NCBI GenBank assembly: GCA_900540535.1
Contig: UQGM01000027.1
Span: 1-34,759 of the forward strand
Direction: 5' to 3'
From: an uncultured Oscillospiraceae bacterium
GTDB taxonomy: Bacteria; Bacillota; Clostridia; Oscillospirales; Acutalibacteraceae
Length of the DNA: 34,759 nucleotides
Shown: positions 14,359 through 22,156 of the stretch, piece by piece
How the letters are laid out: every line of letters begins with the position of its first letter
How positions within the stretch are numbered: the stretch's first letter is position 1
The notes under the pieces: generated by a model
What the model was told of the DNA's origin: nothing
Database searches by the model: none
Seen by the model: the letters and a program-made list of their open reading frames with translations, nothing else
Program-made: the position numbers and the translations under genes

Positions 14359-15075
14359 GTGACAAAAACTGTCGGAATAGCATTTGCAGACTCAATGGAA
14401 TATCTTCCCTTTGAAAAATATGCGGAAAATAAAAATTTTGTTTCCTCGGTACGCAGGGGCAATAAATCAATTGAGTTTACTCTCAGCGAAAATGATCGCA
14501 CACTTAAAATAATAGGAGTCGAATGCGGTATAGGCAAGGTAAACGCTGCAAGCTGCGTTTCTTTCCTCATAAGCGATGACAAAGCCGATTACATTCTCAA
14601 CGCCGGACTTTCAGGAGCTGTAACAGGTCTTAGAAAAGAAGATTTTGTGGCAGGCGAAAGCTATGTGGAGTGTGATTTCGACCTTACTCCCCTGGGCTTT
14701 AAAGTAGGCGAAAAACCCGGACAGGATTTTGTATATGAAGCTGACAAAACCCTTTTGGAACTTGTAACCCGGAGCAAGGGCATCAAGACCGGAAAACTCG
14801 GAACAGGCGACTTTTTCCTTGCAGACGAGGATAAAAAGAAATTTTATCTCGATACTTTCGGAATCTGCGCCTTCGATATGGAGACAGCGGCCATTGCTTC
14901 CGTATGTCATAAAGCAGGTGTTCCCATGTTGTCCCTGAGAAAAATATCCGATGATGCAGGAGATGCCGCTTCGGAAAGCTATCGTGAAATGAACGACAGA
15001 GCAGAGGATTCCCTTACCATGGTTCTCGATTCTCTTTTCACAAGAATGCTCAAACACGATGAAATCTGGAAATAA
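14359..15075 (+). CDS. mtnN: 5'-methylthioadenosine/S-adenosylhomocysteine nucleosidase-like protein
   Basis: A PNP/UDP phosphorylase-fold nucleosidase of 238 residues. In this family the enzyme hydrolyses MTA and SAH to adenine plus the thio-ribose, recycling by-products of SAM reactions. Motifs are Glu14 in ADSMEYLPF (water-activating position), GVECGIGKVNAA, ILNAGLSGAV, FDMETAAIASVCHKAGVP (ribose-binding Glu) and LRKISDDAGDAA (catalytic Asp). The related futalosine hydrolase has the same layout and is not excluded. The start is GTG with AAGGAG 9 nt upstream. It is followed 14 nt later by the Dabb gene. Confidence 0.8.
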   Translation: MTKTVGIAFADSMEYLPFEKYAENKNFVSSVRRGNKSIEFTLSENDRTLKIIGVECGIGKVNAASCVSFLISDDKADYILNAGLSGAVTGLRKEDFVAGESYVECDFDLTPLGFKVGEKPGQDFVYEADKTLLELVTRSKGIKTGKLGTGDFFLADEDKKKFYLDTFGICAFDMETAAIASVCHKAGVPMLSLRKISDDAGDAASESYREMNDRAEDSLTMVLDSLFTRMLKHDEIWK

Positions 15076-15089
15076 AGGAGAAATACCAA

Positions 15090-15392
15090 ATGATAAGACA
15101 CATAGTAATGTGGAAATTCAAAGACCATGCCGAAGGATGCACCAAAGATGAAAACATAGCTAAAGTTAAAGCTATGCTTGAGGCTCTTCCCGAAAAGATA
15201 CCATACATCAGAAAAATGGAAGTTATGAAAAACGTTAATCCCAAGGAGACAAATTTTGACGCTGTGCTTATAAGCGAATTTGACTGCCTTGAGGATGTTG
15301 CTTCTTATACTGTTCACCCGGATCACAAAGCAATTTCAAATTTCGTAAAGCTTGTGCGTGAAGACAGAAGCGCCGTTGATTATGAGATATAA
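15090..15392 (+). CDS. Dabb (stress-responsive A/B barrel) domain protein
   Basis: A 100-residue single-domain protein starting MIRHIVMWKFKD, with LEALPEKIPYIRKMEV and a C-terminal YTVHPDHKAISNFVK stretch. This is the pattern of the ferredoxin-like Dabb family, which usually forms dimeric barrels. Bacterial members are mostly uncharacterised; a few relatives are cyclases or stress proteins, so no reaction can be assigned. The ribosome site AAAGGAGA precedes ATG, and it is probably co-transcribed with the mtnN-like gene. Confidence 0.85.
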   Translation: MIRHIVMWKFKDHAEGCTKDENIAKVKAMLEALPEKIPYIRKMEVMKNVNPKETNFDAVLISEFDCLEDVASYTVHPDHKAISNFVKLVREDRSAVDYEI

Positions 15393-15426
15393 CACAGCTT
15401 TTATTAATAATTTGTTTATTTTTTAC

Positions 15427-15455
15427 TCGACATAAAATGTTAAGTTTGATATAAT
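15427..15455 (+). promoter_or_regulatory. promoter of the M28 peptidase pair
   Basis: Plus strand TCGACA (15427-15432), 17 nt, TATAAT (15450-15455). Predicted start is near 15462. Confidence 0.7.
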
Positions 15456-15502
15456 ATTTTGCACAATTAATCTGCTTAATGCAGAGGAAAGAGAGTGAAA
15501 AA

Positions 15503-16750
15503 ATGAAAGCAAGCGAAAGCACAAAAAATTTCAGCTCAAAGCTGAAAGAAAACACCAATTACTGCCTGCGTGAAATTAAGCATATCTGCTCTAATTTCGA
15601 CAAACGTGGTTCGGGCTCTAAGGGCGAACGCCAGGCGCAGGAGTATATGGCATCCCGTCTTAAGGACTGGGCAGACGATGTAAATATTGAAGAGTTTACT
15701 CTTCATCCCGCCGCATTTATGGCATGGGTCATTATTTGCGGAATCGGACTTATTGCATCGGTGCTCTTCTACAATTTCGTTTCGCCCCTAATTTCAATGA
15801 TAATACTTCTGCTCTGCGGGCTGAGCGTCATTATGGAATTCCTTATGTACAAACAGTTTATTGATCCGTTCTTCCCGAAAAAGACCTCGGCAAACGTCGT
15901 GGCTATTAGAAAACCAAAGGGCGAAGTTAAACGCCGCATTGTTTTCTCCGGTCACTGCGATGCAGCCCATGAGTGGTACTTTACTCACCTTGGCGGAGCA
16001 AAGCTTCTTACAACTGTTATAGTAATCGGTTTTGCAAGCCTTATTTTTACCATTGTAAGCTCAATAATTGCAGTCGCTCAGGGATATGTCCTTACTGCTC
16101 CTGTTGCCGGATTTGCAAAAACACTAGGCACAATCCAGTACTTTTTAATTCCCGTAGGCGTAATTGTTCTTTTCTTCACTAACTGGCGTCTTACAGTTGA
16201 CGGCGCAAATGACAACCTTACAGGTGTTGTAGGCTCCATGGCTGTCCTTAAGTTCATGGCTGACAACGACATCCGTTTTGAAAACACAGAGGTTCGTGCA
16301 GTTCTCACAGGTTCTGAGGAAGCAGGTCTCAGAGGCGCAAAGGCTTACTCAAAGAAACATCTTAAAGAGTGCCAGGAAATTGAAACCGCATTTATAGGAC
16401 TTGAAACTTTCCGTGATTTTGAGTACCTTGCAGTTTATAACAGAGATATGACAGGTACTGTCAAGAACGATCCCAGGGTATGCGCACTTCTTAAAAAGGC
16501 AGCAAGCGAAGCCGGTCTTGACCTTCCTTATAAGAGCGTATTCTTTGGTTCATCAGATGCAGCTGCTGTTTCTCAGGCAGGTATTCCCGCCGCTACTCTT
16601 GCTTCTATGGATCCCGCTCCTGCACGTTATTATCACACAAGAAGAGATACTGCTGACAACCTTGATTCAAAAACAATGCAGGCAGGACTTAACATTGCTC
16701 TTGAAGCTGCTTTCCTTTTCGATGAAAAAGGACTTCAGGAAAGTTATTGA
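15503..16750 (+). CDS. membrane M28 family zinc peptidase
   Basis: A di-zinc exopeptidase-type protein with an N-terminal helix domain, two hydrophobic segments (about residues 75-115) and two more inserted within the catalytic domain (about 170-235). The M28 metal ligands are all visible in order: SGHCDAAHEW (His and Asp), DGANDNLTG (bridging Asp), GSEEAGLRG (catalytic Glu pair), ETFRD, and the final His in YYHTRRDT. The topology is unusual for M28 enzymes, which are generally secreted soluble proteins. ATG 15503 is preferred to 15479 because GAGAGTG lies just upstream of it. It is followed 18 nt later by a paralogue that lacks the metal ligands. The substrate is unknown. Confidence 0.85.
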   Translation: MKASESTKNFSSKLKENTNYCLREIKHICSNFDKRGSGSKGERQAQEYMASRLKDWADDVNIEEFTLHPAAFMAWVIICGIGLIASVLFYNFVSPLISMIILLLCGLSVIMEFLMYKQFIDPFFPKKTSANVVAIRKPKGEVKRRIVFSGHCDAAHEWYFTHLGGAKLLTTVIVIGFASLIFTIVSSIIAVAQGYVLTAPVAGFAKTLGTIQYFLIPVGVIVLFFTNWRLTVDGANDNLTGVVGSMAVLKFMADNDIRFENTEVRAVLTGSEEAGLRGAKAYSKKHLKECQEIETAFIGLETFRDFEYLAVYNRDMTGTVKNDPRVCALLKKAASEAGLDLPYKSVFFGSSDAAAVSQAGIPAATLASMDPAPARYYHTRRDTADNLDSKTMQAGLNIALEAAFLFDEKGLQESY

Positions 16751-16768
16751 TTTTAAGGGAGAATAAAT

Positions 16769-17908
16769 ATGAGTGTATCCCCGGAGATTACAGATTTCGT
16801 ACTCAAAGGGATAAAGCACACAGAAAATAAAGCTGAAAATTCCGGCTCCGGCAAAAACCGTGGGCCGGAATTTTATAGGTACTTTTCCCGTGAGCTTTCC
16901 CAGTGGTGCGACAGCGTAGACTGCTTTGAAAAAAATATAATTTGCAGCATTTCTTCCGCCGGCGCCATGGTACTGTTTATGATATTCTCGTTTTTATCGC
17001 TGGTTCCGGCTGTAACAAGAAGTTCGCCAAAAACAGGCGCTGCTCTTGCACTGCTGTTCCCTGTTTTTGTCCTTATAGCTCTGGCTGCAGTATACAGAAT
17101 GAACGGACTTAAAAGTCTTTTCACTGTTACCGAAAATCTTCACACAGTTGTGGGTATAAGGGACTGCCTTAATAAAGCCGAAAAAAGGATTGTATTGGTG
17201 GCATCGTCTGGAGGACAGAAAGAGAAAAAACATTCTTCTCTATCTGATAAATTTTTTGCACTATGCCTTGGAGTTTCCGCTTTCGGAGCAATCTTTTCCC
17301 TGATAACAGTCATAGTGGGAACAATAGGCGGATTCGGAAGATTCTATCTTACAACGGTTCTCTTTCTTCCCGTTTTCATAATTTTCTATACTGTTTCACT
17401 TATTATGTGGAGTAAGAGAGAAAAGGCTGAGAAAGTCGGAACAGCTTCCTGTTTTTGTCTGGAGGGAGTTTTAAGAGGTCTTTCAGAAGAAGGCATACGC
17501 TGCGAAAACACACAGATTTACTGCGTTATAGGAGAAGGCGGCAAACCCGGAATGGATGCAGCAGCAAAGGTACTGCGTGAAAAATTCCCATTCAGCGGAG
17601 AAACGGTTCTGATAGCTGCGGATATCGACGCTCCCTTTGCTCCGTCAGTTATAACTCCTCCTATTACGGAGCAGAAATGGCAGCAGACAATAAACGCTGC
17701 ATCCGAAAATCTGCAAAAGCCCCAAGATCCTTCGGCTGCATCAGGTATTCTCAAATTTTTCTCAAACATTAAAATTAAAAGCGCAATTATCGCTTCTCCC
17801 GTATTTTCTCAAAACACTTTTACCGGAGAAGAAAAAGAACGTCTTGAATCCGCAATGGAATTTATCAGAAAAGCAGTGCTTACATACGGCGGATACAAAG
17901 AAGACTGA
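16769..17908 (+). CDS. catalytically dead M28-like membrane protein (paralogue of upstream gene)
   Basis: A 379-residue protein with two pairs of hydrophobic segments (about 65-112 and 165-215). It aligns along its length with the upstream M28 peptidase: NLHTVVGIRDCLNKAEKRIVLVASS corresponds to SANVVAIRKPKGEVKRRIVFSGH, and RCENTQIYCVIGEGGKPGMDAA to RFENTEVRAVLTGSEEAGLRGA. The zinc-binding HxD, the DGANDN block and the double Glu are all gone, so it cannot be a metallopeptidase. Shared topology and an 18-nt spacing suggest a partner or regulatory subunit of the active enzyme. The ribosome site AAGGGAG precedes the ATG. Confidence 0.7.
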   Translation: MSVSPEITDFVLKGIKHTENKAENSGSGKNRGPEFYRYFSRELSQWCDSVDCFEKNIICSISSAGAMVLFMIFSFLSLVPAVTRSSPKTGAALALLFPVFVLIALAAVYRMNGLKSLFTVTENLHTVVGIRDCLNKAEKRIVLVASSGGQKEKKHSSLSDKFFALCLGVSAFGAIFSLITVIVGTIGGFGRFYLTTVLFLPVFIIFYTVSLIMWSKREKAEKVGTASCFCLEGVLRGLSEEGIRCENTQIYCVIGEGGKPGMDAAAKVLREKFPFSGETVLIAADIDAPFAPSVITPPITEQKWQQTINAASENLQKPQDPSAASGILKFFSNIKIKSAIIASPVFSQNTFTGEEKERLESAMEFIRKAVLTYGGYKED

Positions 17909-17922
17909 TATTTCAAAATGAC

Positions 17923-17960
17923 AAAATCCCCTTTCTGAAAACAGAAAGGGGATTTTTATA
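17923..17960. terminator. bidirectional terminator between the M28 pair and the mrp operon
   Basis: Perfect 15-bp stem AAAATCCCCTTTCTG / CAGAAAGGGGATTTT with loop AAAA. The plus side ends in ATTTTTATAT. The A-rich left arm gives a T-tract on the minus strand, so it can serve both converging units. Confidence 0.9.
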
Positions 17961-17975
17961 TCTGTTAAATTTAAA

Positions 17976-18809
17976 TCAGCCCAGCTCGTTTACTATCTTT
18001 TCAGCAGCAAAACGAATCTGAGGCGCATCGGCAAGCTCAACGGCGCCCTTATCTACAAGAGCAGCGTTCTGAGGATTAATGGGAAGCTTTGCAAGAACCG
18101 GAACACCTAAAGCGTCTGCAACTTCCTGAACCTTGCTCTCACCGAAAATTGCGTGTTCCTTGCCGCAGTCGGGACATACAAAACCGCTCATATTCTCAAC
18201 GATTCCGAGAACAGGAACGTTCATCATCTGAGCCATGTTATATGCCTTTTTGACAATCATTGTAACAAGATCCTGGGGAGTTGTTACAACTACAATGCCG
18301 TCAACGGGAAGTGACTGGAACACTGTAAGGGGTACATCGCCTGTTCCGGGAGGCATATCAACAAACATATAGTCAACCTCGCCCCACATAACATCGCTCC
18401 AGAACTGCTTTATAACTCCGGAAATAACGGGACCTCTCCAGACAACAGGCTGGTCGTCCTTTTCGAGGAGCAGATTAATTGACATTATTTTTATGCCGGT
18501 TTTGCTCTCGCAGGGCATAAGGCACTCGTCATTGCCTACAGCCTTATCGTGAATACCGAAAGCCATAGGTACAGACGGTCCTGTAACATCTGCATCAAGC
18601 ACTGCGGTCTGTTTTCCCATATTCTGCACTGCACAGGCAAGCATTGATGTTACAAGGGATTTACCTACTCCGCCTTTGCCGCTTACAACACCGATTACGT
18701 GCTTTACCTGGCTGTACTTGTTGGGCGGAGCCATTAAGTCACGCTTGTCGCAGTTTGCGGAACAGCTTGAACAATTACCCGAACATGATGATTTTGTCTC
18801 TTCACTCAT
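17976..18809 (-). CDS. mrp: Mrp/NBP35-family iron-sulfur cluster carrier ATPase
   Basis: A P-loop ATPase that carries and delivers Fe-S clusters to apoproteins in the cytosol. From ATG 18809 the 277-residue protein begins with a cysteine cluster (Cys9, 13, 16 and 20) like the N-terminal ferredoxin-type motif of NBP35. It then has the deviant Walker A GKGGVGKS (44-51), DADVTGPSVP, DMPPGTGD, and the conserved CxxC in FVCPDCGKE. An upstream in-frame extension of 32 codons lies inside tadA and is rejected. It follows tadA by one base and ends the radical SAM operon, which provides an obvious Fe-S client. Confidence 0.92.
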   Translation of the reverse strand: MSEETKSSCSGNCSSCSANCDKRDLMAPPNKYSQVKHVIGVVSGKGGVGKSLVTSMLACAVQNMGKQTAVLDADVTGPSVPMAFGIHDKAVGNDECLMPCESKTGIKIMSINLLLEKDDQPVVWRGPVISGVIKQFWSDVMWGEVDYMFVDMPPGTGDVPLTVFQSLPVDGIVVVTTPQDLVTMIVKKAYNMAQMMNVPVLGIVENMSGFVCPDCGKEHAIFGESKVQEVADALGVPVLAKLPINPQNAALVDKGAVELADAPQIRFAAEKIVNELG

Positions 18810-18810
18810 T

Positions 18811-19335
18811 TTATTCATCTCTTTCTGACGCCTCTCGGCTTTTGTTGTCTTGTTTTTCAGGCTGCCATTTGGTTTTTCCGCTGCGTCTTTTACGCATGTC
18901 AGCAAAAAAATCAGTCAGCAGCTTTGAACATTCTTCCTGCATAAAGCCTCCTTCAACAGGAGGCTTATGGTTATAGGGAAGTTCAAAAAGATTTATAATC
19001 GAGCCGCATGAACCCGCTTTAGGGTCATAAGCTCCGAAAACCACACGCTTAATGCGTGAATTTATAATTGCTCCTGCGCACATGGGACACGGCTCCAAAG
19101 TGACGTAAAGTTCACATTCCCAAAGCCGCCATCCGCCTAATTTTCGGCAGGCATTTTCGATTGCTTCTATTTCTGCATGGGCAACGGCTGTTTTATCCTT
19201 TTCCCTGCGGTTTCTGCCCTCACCCACTATTTCGCCGTTTCTCACTACTACTGCTCCTACGGGAACTTCATCTTCCTCGGCGGAAAGACGGGCAAGATTC
19301 AAAGCCGCTTCCATAAAAATTTTATCCTGTTCCAT
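18811..19335 (-). CDS. tadA: tRNA-specific adenosine deaminase
   Basis: The enzyme deaminates A34 to inosine in tRNA-Arg(ACG). The 174-residue protein has the zinc deaminase motifs HAEIEAI (zinc His and proton-shuttle Glu) and TLEPCPMCAGAI (zinc cysteines), preceded by EVPVGAVVV. The TadA-type segment RVVFGAYDPKAGSCGS identifies the tRNA enzyme rather than a cytidine deaminase. The charged C-terminal tail of about 25 residues is not conserved-looking. It starts 7 nt after the CPBP gene and ends one base before mrp. Confidence 0.95.
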   Translation of the reverse strand: MEQDKIFMEAALNLARLSAEEDEVPVGAVVVRNGEIVGEGRNRREKDKTAVAHAEIEAIENACRKLGGWRLWECELYVTLEPCPMCAGAIINSRIKRVVFGAYDPKAGSCGSIINLFELPYNHKPPVEGGFMQEECSKLLTDFFADMRKRRSGKTKWQPEKQDNKSREASERDE

Positions 19336-19342
19336 TTTAACC

Positions 19343-20500
19343 TCAGGTAAATTTAAAGGACTGGAGAGTGGATAAAATCATGATACACAAAGCTGCAATC
19401 AGAGGCGGAGTACAGATAAACGCACTTCTCTTCTTCTTTTCGGAAAGCTCTGTGCTCGGTACAGGAATTCTGACTCTGTCCTTTGTATAGAAATAAAGAA
19501 CAGCGCATACAAGACCTGCTGCAACAAGCAGAACCGAATATAAAACATATATCATATTATAAGTGCTGTTGCTTACATAATTTCCTACAAGGTCGAGAAC
19601 TGCCGATACAAAATTGTTAAAGAAATGAATGGCGATTCCTGTCCACATAGAACCTGTTACAACAACAGCATATCCAATTATTATACCTACAATAAAGGCA
19701 AATATTGCCTGAACGGCATTGCCGTGCATAAGTCCGAAAACAAGAGCTGACATAACAATAGCAAACTTGTCGCCGTACTTTCTCAGAGGCTGCATTATTA
19801 CTCCTCTGAAAGCAAATTCCTCAGTCATTGCCGGCACAACGGAAATATATATTACATAAAGTATTATTCCTAAAGCTGATTCAGGTGTTTCATACTCAGG
19901 AGAAACCATCTCTAAGCCGCCGGCATTGAGAATCATCGAAATTATAGCAACGATGTAATTCGCCAAAAATGAGCCTGCAATACCCATTATAATAAGCAGG
20001 ATAAAGGAACGCTTATTATGCGGTCTGCCATAAGGCAAGGTAAATGAAACTCTTGACTTAAGAGCCTTATAGCTTATAAGGAACGGTACTCCGATAAACA
20101 AAAGAGAAGTAAGTATTCCGTAACCGTTTTCAAAAAGTTCGCTGGAGTTATAAGCTTCTTTAACTCCCGGAATAAACGCTGCTAAGCTAATAATAAAGCT
20201 CACAACAAAAGTGAGAAGAACACCTATGCCAGCCCAATTGCTTATGGTTTTTATGCCCGCCTTTTCACGTTTCATTTTAGGCGTTTCAATTTTCATATAA
20301 CCGGGACTGGGACGATATCCGTTTCCTCCATAGCCATACTGGGGCTGATTTGTGCCGTATCCGTTCTGGTTACCGTAATTATAACCGTAACCATTCTGAT
20401 TACCGTATCCATAACCGCCGGCATTATTGCCCTGATTATTATAGCCGTATCCGTTTGTATTGTTTCCCTGACCGTAATATCCATTCTGATTGTTATTCAA
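19343..20500 (-). CDS. CPBP intramembrane protease with Gly/Tyr/Asn/Gln-rich N-terminal tail
   Basis: The C-terminal part is a multi-pass CPBP (CAAX/bacteriocin-processing-like) protease: EEFAFRGVIMQPLRKYG carries the catalytic EExxxR, followed by FGLMHGN and the last motif HFFNNF. About eight membrane segments span residues 90-370. The first 65 residues are low complexity, built from NGYGYN/GNQNGYG-like units without charge, resembling prion-like or condensate-forming tails. Family members cleave within membranes and act in bacteriocin self-immunity, prenyl-protein processing or sigma-factor release; the substrate here is unknown. TTG 20500 is chosen because AGAGGTG precedes it, rather than GTG 20509, which is part of that ribosome site. 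Confidence 0.85.
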   Translation of the reverse strand: MNNNQNGYYGQGNNTNGYGYNNQGNNAGGYGYGNQNGYGYNYGNQNGYGTNQPQYGYGGNGYRPSPGYMKIETPKMKREKAGIKTISNWAGIGVLLTFVVSFIISLAAFIPGVKEAYNSSELFENGYGILTSLLFIGVPFLISYKALKSRVSFTLPYGRPHNKRSFILLIIMGIAGSFLANYIVAIISMILNAGGLEMVSPEYETPESALGIILYVIYISVVPAMTEEFAFRGVIMQPLRKYGDKFAIVMSALVFGLMHGNAVQAIFAFIVGIIIGYAVVVTGSMWTGIAIHFFNNFVSAVLDLVGNYVSNSTYNMIYVLYSVLLVAAGLVCAVLYFYTKDRVRIPVPSTELSEKKKRSAFICTPPLIAALCIMILSTLQSFKFT

Positions 20501-20542
20501 GCTAATCACCTCTTTTGGATTTTACGCCGCAATAAGTTAAAA

Positions 20543-21991
20543 TCAGTCTTGCTTCTCCTGCTGTGCAGCTTTGGCAGCTGCTTCAGCCTTTCCCTCTGGG
20601 GTATCACGATAATACTGAGTCTTTGGCTTCGGATGAGGTCTTGAAGCCCAGAGTCTATCTGCCTCGGGAGCCCATGCCTTTGCAAACTTTTCACATCTTG
20701 CACACAGTACATCTACATCCTCGGGACATACAAGATCAGTTGATTTAGCGCCTGTTTCCTTTACCATCTTTCTGAGATACTCAGGATTTTCAAGCATGGG
20801 ACAGGGTCTTAAATGGTTATCATTAAAGGGCTGATTTTTATAGTATGCTTGGAAAAGAGGATTTTTAAGAGCCTCTATAAGTGTATGAGTTCTGATATTG
20901 GAATCAGAATAATGAATGAATACACAGGGCTCGATATCTCCCGCAGAGTTAATATGGAAATAGTTTCTTCCTCCTGCAATGCATCCGCCTACATACTCGG
21001 CGTCATCCTGGAAGTCAAAGACGAATATGGGCTTACCCTTATGAGGATCTCTCATCTGCTTCATCCATGCATACATATGTTCTCTCTGCTTGGGAGTCGG
21101 AATAAGCTCAGGTACAGCTCCGCTGCCAACAGGCATATAGTTAAAGTAAAATCCGAATTTTACTCCCTTTGAAATCATAAGGTCTATAAATTCTTCGGAA
21201 GTTACAGTATCTACGTTTGCGCTTGTATAGCATACGGACATACCGAAAATGCATCCGTTCTTTTTAAGAAGATCCATTGCGGCAATGCTCTTTTGGTAAA
21301 CTCCGTCGCCACGGCGTGCATCGTTGGTTTCTTCTGTTCCCTCAATGCTTATTGCAAGGGAAAGGTTACCGACTCTCTTCATATCCTCGCAGAATTTCTG
21401 GTCAACAAGAGTTGCGTTTGTATAAGCAAGGAATACACAGTCGGGATTATTTTCGCAAAGCTCGATTATATCGTTTTTACGGATAAGTGGCTCGCCTCCC
21501 GTAAGCATATAAACATGGGTTCCCATTGCTTTGCCCTGAGAGACAATACTTGCCATTTCTTCATTGGTAAGGCTCTGCTTATGTCCGTACTCAGCAGACC
21601 AGCAGCCCTTACATCTTAAATTGCAGGCACTTGTGGGGTCAAAGAGAATTATCCACGGAATATTGCAGCCGTATTTTTCTCTGTTTTCACGTACCGCTTT
21701 TGTACCGGTAAATCCTGCTCCGAGTCCCAGAGCAATACCAACCTTTTTAAGAGTGTCGTGATCTGTATCTTTAATTATGTTAAGTCCGAACTGCCTCCAG
21801 ACGTTTTCGGGATCCCTTGCGCCCTTTCTTATAGCTTCAACATATTTCTCAGGGAACACACGTCCTCCAAGAGTAGTAACCGTATCAACTATTTTAAGAA
21901 AGTTCTTCTCAGGGTCCTTGTCGATATACTTAAGTATTCTGTCGACTAAAACGCCTACGGCAGCCTGCTGGATTTTTTCTTTCGCTTTCAT
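20543..21991 (-). CDS. radical SAM protein with SPASM-like C-terminal cysteines
   Basis: A radical SAM enzyme with the cluster motif CNLRCKGC (Cys123, 127 and 130 from ATG 21991), the GGEP motif in MLTGGEPLIR, and a long N-terminal helical extension (about 110 residues). The C-terminal region has a SPASM-like set of cysteines (CIAGGRNYFHINSAGDIEPC, RPCPMLENP, CPEDVDVLCARC), likely auxiliary Fe-S clusters. The reaction is not identifiable from sequence: peptide-modifying enzymes share SPASM, and lipid-acting enzymes of the tetraether/membrane-spanning-lipid synthase type share a similar extension and FDPTSxCNLxCxGCW context. GGGGGT lies 5 nt before the chosen ATG. It heads an operon with CPBP, tadA and mrp. 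Confidence 0.85.
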   Translation of the reverse strand: MKAKEKIQQAAVGVLVDRILKYIDKDPEKNFLKIVDTVTTLGGRVFPEKYVEAIRKGARDPENVWRQFGLNIIKDTDHDTLKKVGIALGLGAGFTGTKAVRENREKYGCNIPWIILFDPTSACNLRCKGCWSAEYGHKQSLTNEEMASIVSQGKAMGTHVYMLTGGEPLIRKNDIIELCENNPDCVFLAYTNATLVDQKFCEDMKRVGNLSLAISIEGTEETNDARRGDGVYQKSIAAMDLLKKNGCIFGMSVCYTSANVDTVTSEEFIDLMISKGVKFGFYFNYMPVGSGAVPELIPTPKQREHMYAWMKQMRDPHKGKPIFVFDFQDDAEYVGGCIAGGRNYFHINSAGDIEPCVFIHYSDSNIRTHTLIEALKNPLFQAYYKNQPFNDNHLRPCPMLENPEYLRKMVKETGAKSTDLVCPEDVDVLCARCEKFAKAWAPEADRLWASRPHPKPKTQYYRDTPEGKAEAAAKAAQQEKQD

Positions 21992-22028
21992 GGTTACCCC
22001 CAAAATTTACTTTGTACTTATCCTTAAT

Positions 22029-22057
22029 ATAATATTACATACTCACTTTTAAGTCAA
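22029..22057 (-). promoter_or_regulatory. promoter of the radical SAM-mrp operon
   Basis: Minus strand TTGACT (22052-22057), 17 nt, TATTAT (22029-22034). Confidence 0.7.
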
Positions 22058-22102
22058 TTCAAAAGATTGTTACATTTGTTTACACATTGTTAATTTATTG
22101 TA

Positions 22103-22141
22103 AAGAAAATAGCCCCTGGTTCATAAAAGGACTCAGGGGCT
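22103..22141 (-). terminator. intrinsic terminator of the GH5 gene
   Basis: AGCCCCTG / CAGGGGCT (arms 22111-22118 and 22134-22141) with a 15-nt loop. On the minus strand it is followed by ATTTTCTTT, 16 nt after the GH5 stop. Confidence 0.8.
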
Positions 22142-22156
22142 GTTATAATCGTACTT

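Noticed and set aside
18810..18905. N-terminal extension of the Mrp protein
   Set aside because: It lies within tadA in another frame; the cysteine motif begins right after ATG 18809.
20293..20484. 63-codon minus-strand ORF in another frame within the CPBP gene's repeat region
   Set aside because: It is a frame-shifted shadow of the Gly/Tyr/Asn repeats.
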